Source: 39-52-133 sp041488395
Lineage (GTDB): Bacteria > Pseudomonadota > Gammaproteobacteria > Burkholderiales > Gallionellaceae
Assembly (NCBI GenBank): GCA_041488395.1
Contig: JBGPPE010000121.1
Coordinates: forward strand, 1-7,617
Reading direction: 5' to 3'
Length of the DNA stretch: 7,617 nt
Each line of letters begins with the position of its first letter. The first letter of the stretch is position 1. The position numbers were made by a program, and so were the translations under genes. Positions 4,956 through 7,617 of the stretch are shown here, in pieces. The notes below the pieces were generated by a model. It was given only the letters and a program-made list of their open reading frames with translations. It was not told where the DNA came from and did no database searches.

Positions 4956-7617
4956 CTACAAATCGCCTAGCAAGCTCTCCAGTTCCTCCGGCAGGACCGG
5001 TTTGGAAAACAGATATCCCTGAGCATAGTCGCAATCGGCGGCAGCCAGGATGCTTCTCTGCTGCTCGGTTTCCACGCCTTCCGCAATGACTTTAAGGCCC
5101 AGTTTATGCGCCATCACAATAATAGCTTCGCACAATGCAACGTCATTCGCATCTGTCGAGAGATTGCGCACGAATGACTGGTCAATCTTCAGGTAGTCAA
5201 TATCGAATTTCTTGAGATATGACAGCGAGGAGTAACCCGTGCCGAAATCATCGATCGCCACCTGTATGCCGGCATCACGGAAAGCCAGCAGCTTGTCGCT
5301 AACCTCTGTCTCGGCATGCAGCAACAAGCCCTCGGTGATTTCCACCACCATGTTTTTACCGGGAAGGCCCAGCTCCTGCAGATACCCGGCCCATGAAGCA
5401 GAGTAACTCCCCTCCCCCCTGAACTGGACGGGCGATTTGTTCACGCTGACCTGAAAATCCTCGGCAAACTGGCTACTCCAGCGCTTTGCCCAGCGTGCGG
5501 ATTCTTTAAAAACCCAGTCGCCTATGCCGTGGATCAAGCCGGTGTCTTCGGCCAGCGGAATAAACTCCATGGGGCTGACCATGCCCCGTTCCGGATGCTG
5601 CCACCTGATCAGTGCTTCGGCCTTGTGGATGCGCCCGCTGGCCAGACTGACAATAGGCTGAAAGTAGACACTGAACTGGTTCTCGCCCAGCGCGCTGCGC
5701 ATGTCAGTCGTCAGGCGCAAGCGTTTCTGCGCGGCCTCCTGCAGCGAATGTGTGTAATAGCTGTAGCGGTTACGTCCCTCGCGCTTGGCCACATACATCG
5801 CCTGATCGGCATTTTTCATCAAATCGTCGATGTTGCCGGCATCACTCGGGTAGCTGGTGATGCCGATGCTGGCAGAAACATAAACCAGTTCGTTTTCCAG
5901 ATGAAACGGCTCTGCCAGTTTCTTGATGATTTTCTCGGCAATTTTTTCAATGTTGGCGCCAAGCGCAAGTTCGGAAAGAATGACGGTGAACTCGTCCCCG
6001 CCCAGTCGCGCTACCGTATCGGTTGCACGCACGCAGGAACGTATGCGCACGGCCGCCTCCTTGAGCAGGGTGTCGCCGACCGCATGGCCCAGGGTATCGT
6101 TCACTTCCTTGAACTGGTCCAGATCGATCAGCAACAAGGCCGTTGCCAAACCGCTGCGATCCGATTTCATCGCTTCCAGACGAAGCCGGTCAATGAACAT
6201 GCTGCGGTTCGGCAATTCGGTCAGCGCGTCGAAGTTGGCCTGTTTCCAGATCATCTCCTCGGACTGCTTCTTTTCTGTAATATCCGAGAACAGCGCAACA
6301 TAGCGATGCACCGAGCCATCATCATTCAACACGGTATTAATGGTCAGCCATTTGACATGCAGCTCGCCGTTCTTGCGCTTGTCCCATACCTCACCCTGCC
6401 AATGGCCGGTGGCCACCAGCGCCCCCCACATTTCATGGTAGAAAGCGCGATCATGCTTGCCGGCGCTGAATACCCTCGGATTCAATCCCTTCACCTCTTC
6501 AAAGCTATAGCCCGTAATGGTGGTGAACGCCGGATTCACCGCCACAATGCGGTTTTCGGCATCCGTCACCACCATACCGTCACTGCTGTTTTTCAGCACC
6601 AGTGAGGCAAGATGCAGCTCTTCTTCGATGCGCCTGCGTTCCGATATATCGCGCTCCGTGCAATACATCAGTTTCTTGCCGTTAATCTCAACCATGACGG
6701 CGCTGACTTCCACATCAATCAATTGCCCATCCTTGCGCTTCTGCCTGGTTTCAAAGAGCACATCACCTTTTTCCAGCACTTTCCCGATTTTTTCCCTGAT
6801 TTCCTCGCCCGAAAAATTGGCCTCCCACTGCGACACATGCATACCCAGCATTTCCTCACGCGTATAGCCGAGCATGCGGCAGAAAGCATCGTTTACCAGA
6901 ACCACGTTGCCACCTGCATCCAGTACATGGATACCCTCATTGGCAGCCTGCAAAAAGGTCTCGAGCTGGATCTTCTGCTCATTCAGCAAGACCCGCGACT
7001 GCCTGACCGAGGCCAGATAAAGCGCGATGCCGTTATCAATTAGAATCAGAACGGTTCCCGCAATGCCGAGCAGCAATGCAAACCAGTAGCTATCCTGGGT
7101 CAACGAATGTATCTCGGACACTTCGCTCCCTACATACACCTTCATGCCATAGTCATGGACTTCCGCGGCAACAAGAACATGCGGAGTGCTCTTGCCCTGG
7201 ACGCGCAGCAATGCCGGGAATTTGGCATTATCCCAAGGTTGAATGGACATCTCGGGAAAACTGTTGATACGGTAGCGATCAAATTTCCTGTTATCCGACA
7301 GACCTAACACACCTGCCTGCGACAGCGCAGACATTTCCAGCGCCTTGTCGTGAGCCAGAATAATGACGCCATTTTCATCGGCGACAAATGCGCTAACCTT
7401 GTTGATCAGAAAGGAAAGGCTGGGCACATCGATCTTGGCGATAACCGCACCCATGAAACGGCCCTTCACCATGACCGGTGATGAAAAATAAATCCCGGCA
7501 ATATGAGTCGTTTTACCAACGGCATATTGCATACCGGGCTGCCCGTTCCGATTCATGCGGAAATAGTCACGCTCCGCATAATTGCTGCCCACGGGGCTGC
7601 CCGGCGTATCGGCATTG
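4956..7617 (-). CDS. dCache-PAS-PAS-GGDEF-EAL membrane sensor, predicted dual c-di-GMP cyclase/phosphodiesterase (5' end outside window)
   Basis: The frame is open to the right edge (upstream residues NADTPGSP), so the GTG at 7592 is an internal Val and the true start is not in the window. Residues are counted from that Val. Residues 1 to ~160 are the end of a periplasmic dCache sensor; AERDYFR (6-12), YAVGKTT, IYFSSPV and GRFMGAVIAKIDV resemble the ligand-binding region of DctB, a C4-dicarboxylate sensor. A membrane helix (~169-194) and a short linker lead to PAS domains at ~208-318 and ~325-442. The GGDEF domain (~448-612) has Asp490, GGDEF at 531-535 and an I-site RATD at 522-525. The EAL domain (~630-873) keeps Glu659, Asn718, Glu751, Asp781-Asp782, Lys802, Glu838 and Gln858. 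Both activities look intact. It is the first of the - strand genes and would lead the possible operon. Confidence 0.95.
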   Translation of the reverse strand, partial: NADTPGSPVGSNYAERDYFRMNRNGQPGMQYAVGKTTHIAGIYFSSPVMVKGRFMGAVIAKIDVPSLSFLINKVSAFVADENGVIILAHDKALEMSALSQAGVLGLSDNRKFDRYRINSFPEMSIQPWDNAKFPALLRVQGKSTPHVLVAAEVHDYGMKVYVGSEVSEIHSLTQDSYWFALLLGIAGTVLILIDNGIALYLASVRQSRVLLNEQKIQLETFLQAANEGIHVLDAGGNVVLVNDAFCRMLGYTREEMLGMHVSQWEANFSGEEIREKIGKVLEKGDVLFETRQKRKDGQLIDVEVSAVMVEINGKKLMYCTERDISERRRIEEELHLASLVLKNSSDGMVVTDAENRIVAVNPAFTTITGYSFEEVKGLNPRVFSAGKHDRAFYHEMWGALVATGHWQGEVWDKRKNGELHVKWLTINTVLNDDGSVHRYVALFSDITEKKQSEEMIWKQANFDALTELPNRSMFIDRLRLEAMKSDRSGLATALLLIDLDQFKEVNDTLGHAVGDTLLKEAAVRIRSCVRATDTVARLGGDEFTVILSELALGANIEKIAEKIIKKLAEPFHLENELVYVSASIGITSYPSDAGNIDDLMKNADQAMYVAKREGRNRYSYYTHSLQEAAQKRLRLTTDMRSALGENQFSVYFQPIVSLASGRIHKAEALIRWQHPERGMVSPMEFIPLAEDTGLIHGIGDWVFKESARWAKRWSSQFAEDFQVSVNKSPVQFRGEGSYSASWAGYLQELGLPGKNMVVEITEGLLLHAETEVSDKLLAFRDAGIQVAIDDFGTGYSSLSYLKKFDIDYLKIDQSFVRNLSTDANDVALCEAIIVMAHKLGLKVIAEGVETEQQRSILAAADCDYAQGYLFSKPVLPEELESLLGDL

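Noticed and set aside
5529..6605. Long + strand open frame of 358 codons opposite the dCache sensor gene, with a similar + strand frame at 1594-2121 opposite the MHYT gene
   Set aside because: The two antisense products resemble each other, which is tempting as a conserved overlapping gene. The similarity is fully explained by the paralogy of the sense genes, and the products look like reversed coding sequence with no domain of their own.

Overview
The window looks like a chromosomal stretch from a Proteobacterium, most likely a Betaproteobacterium. This is inferred from moderate GC content by eye, a LysR-family fragment that resembles CbbR regulators of autotrophic or facultatively autotrophic Betaproteobacteria, and long multi-sensor GGDEF-EAL proteins of a kind common in that group. 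No tRNA, rRNA, CRISPR array, insertion sequence or phage gene was seen.

Layout. On the + strand, 1-322 is the C-terminal end of a LysR-type regulator whose start lies before the window. It is followed at 442-786 by a small predicted lipoprotein with a clear ribosome binding site. The rest of the window is on the - strand and reads from right to left. First comes a very large sensor gene open at the right edge (4956-7617): the end of a periplasmic dCache sensor, one membrane helix, two PAS domains, GGDEF and EAL. Next are an unrecognised 134-residue acidic protein (4492-4896), a second sensor gene (1174-4413: seven-helix MHYT domain, three PAS domains, GGDEF, EAL), and a 111-residue hypothetical protein (817-1152) with a short tandem repeat. 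The - strand genes are 59, 78 and 21 bases apart and may form one transcription unit. The + and - blocks converge across about 30 bases at 787-816, where no convincing terminator was found.

How they may work together. The two large proteins are paralogues: they share a colinear PAS-GGDEF-EAL half but carry different sensor halves. Both keep all the signature residues I can check for c-di-GMP synthesis, for product inhibition at the I-site and for c-di-GMP hydrolysis. The locus therefore looks like a c-di-GMP control point with two inputs: an extracytoplasmic small-molecule sensor similar to DctB, and a membrane MHYT sensor thought to detect a diatomic gas or redox state through a metal. The small protein encoded between them and the one after them are unrecognised and are the most likely place for something undescribed. 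The single most useful test is whether those two small genes stay with this sensor pair in other genomes.
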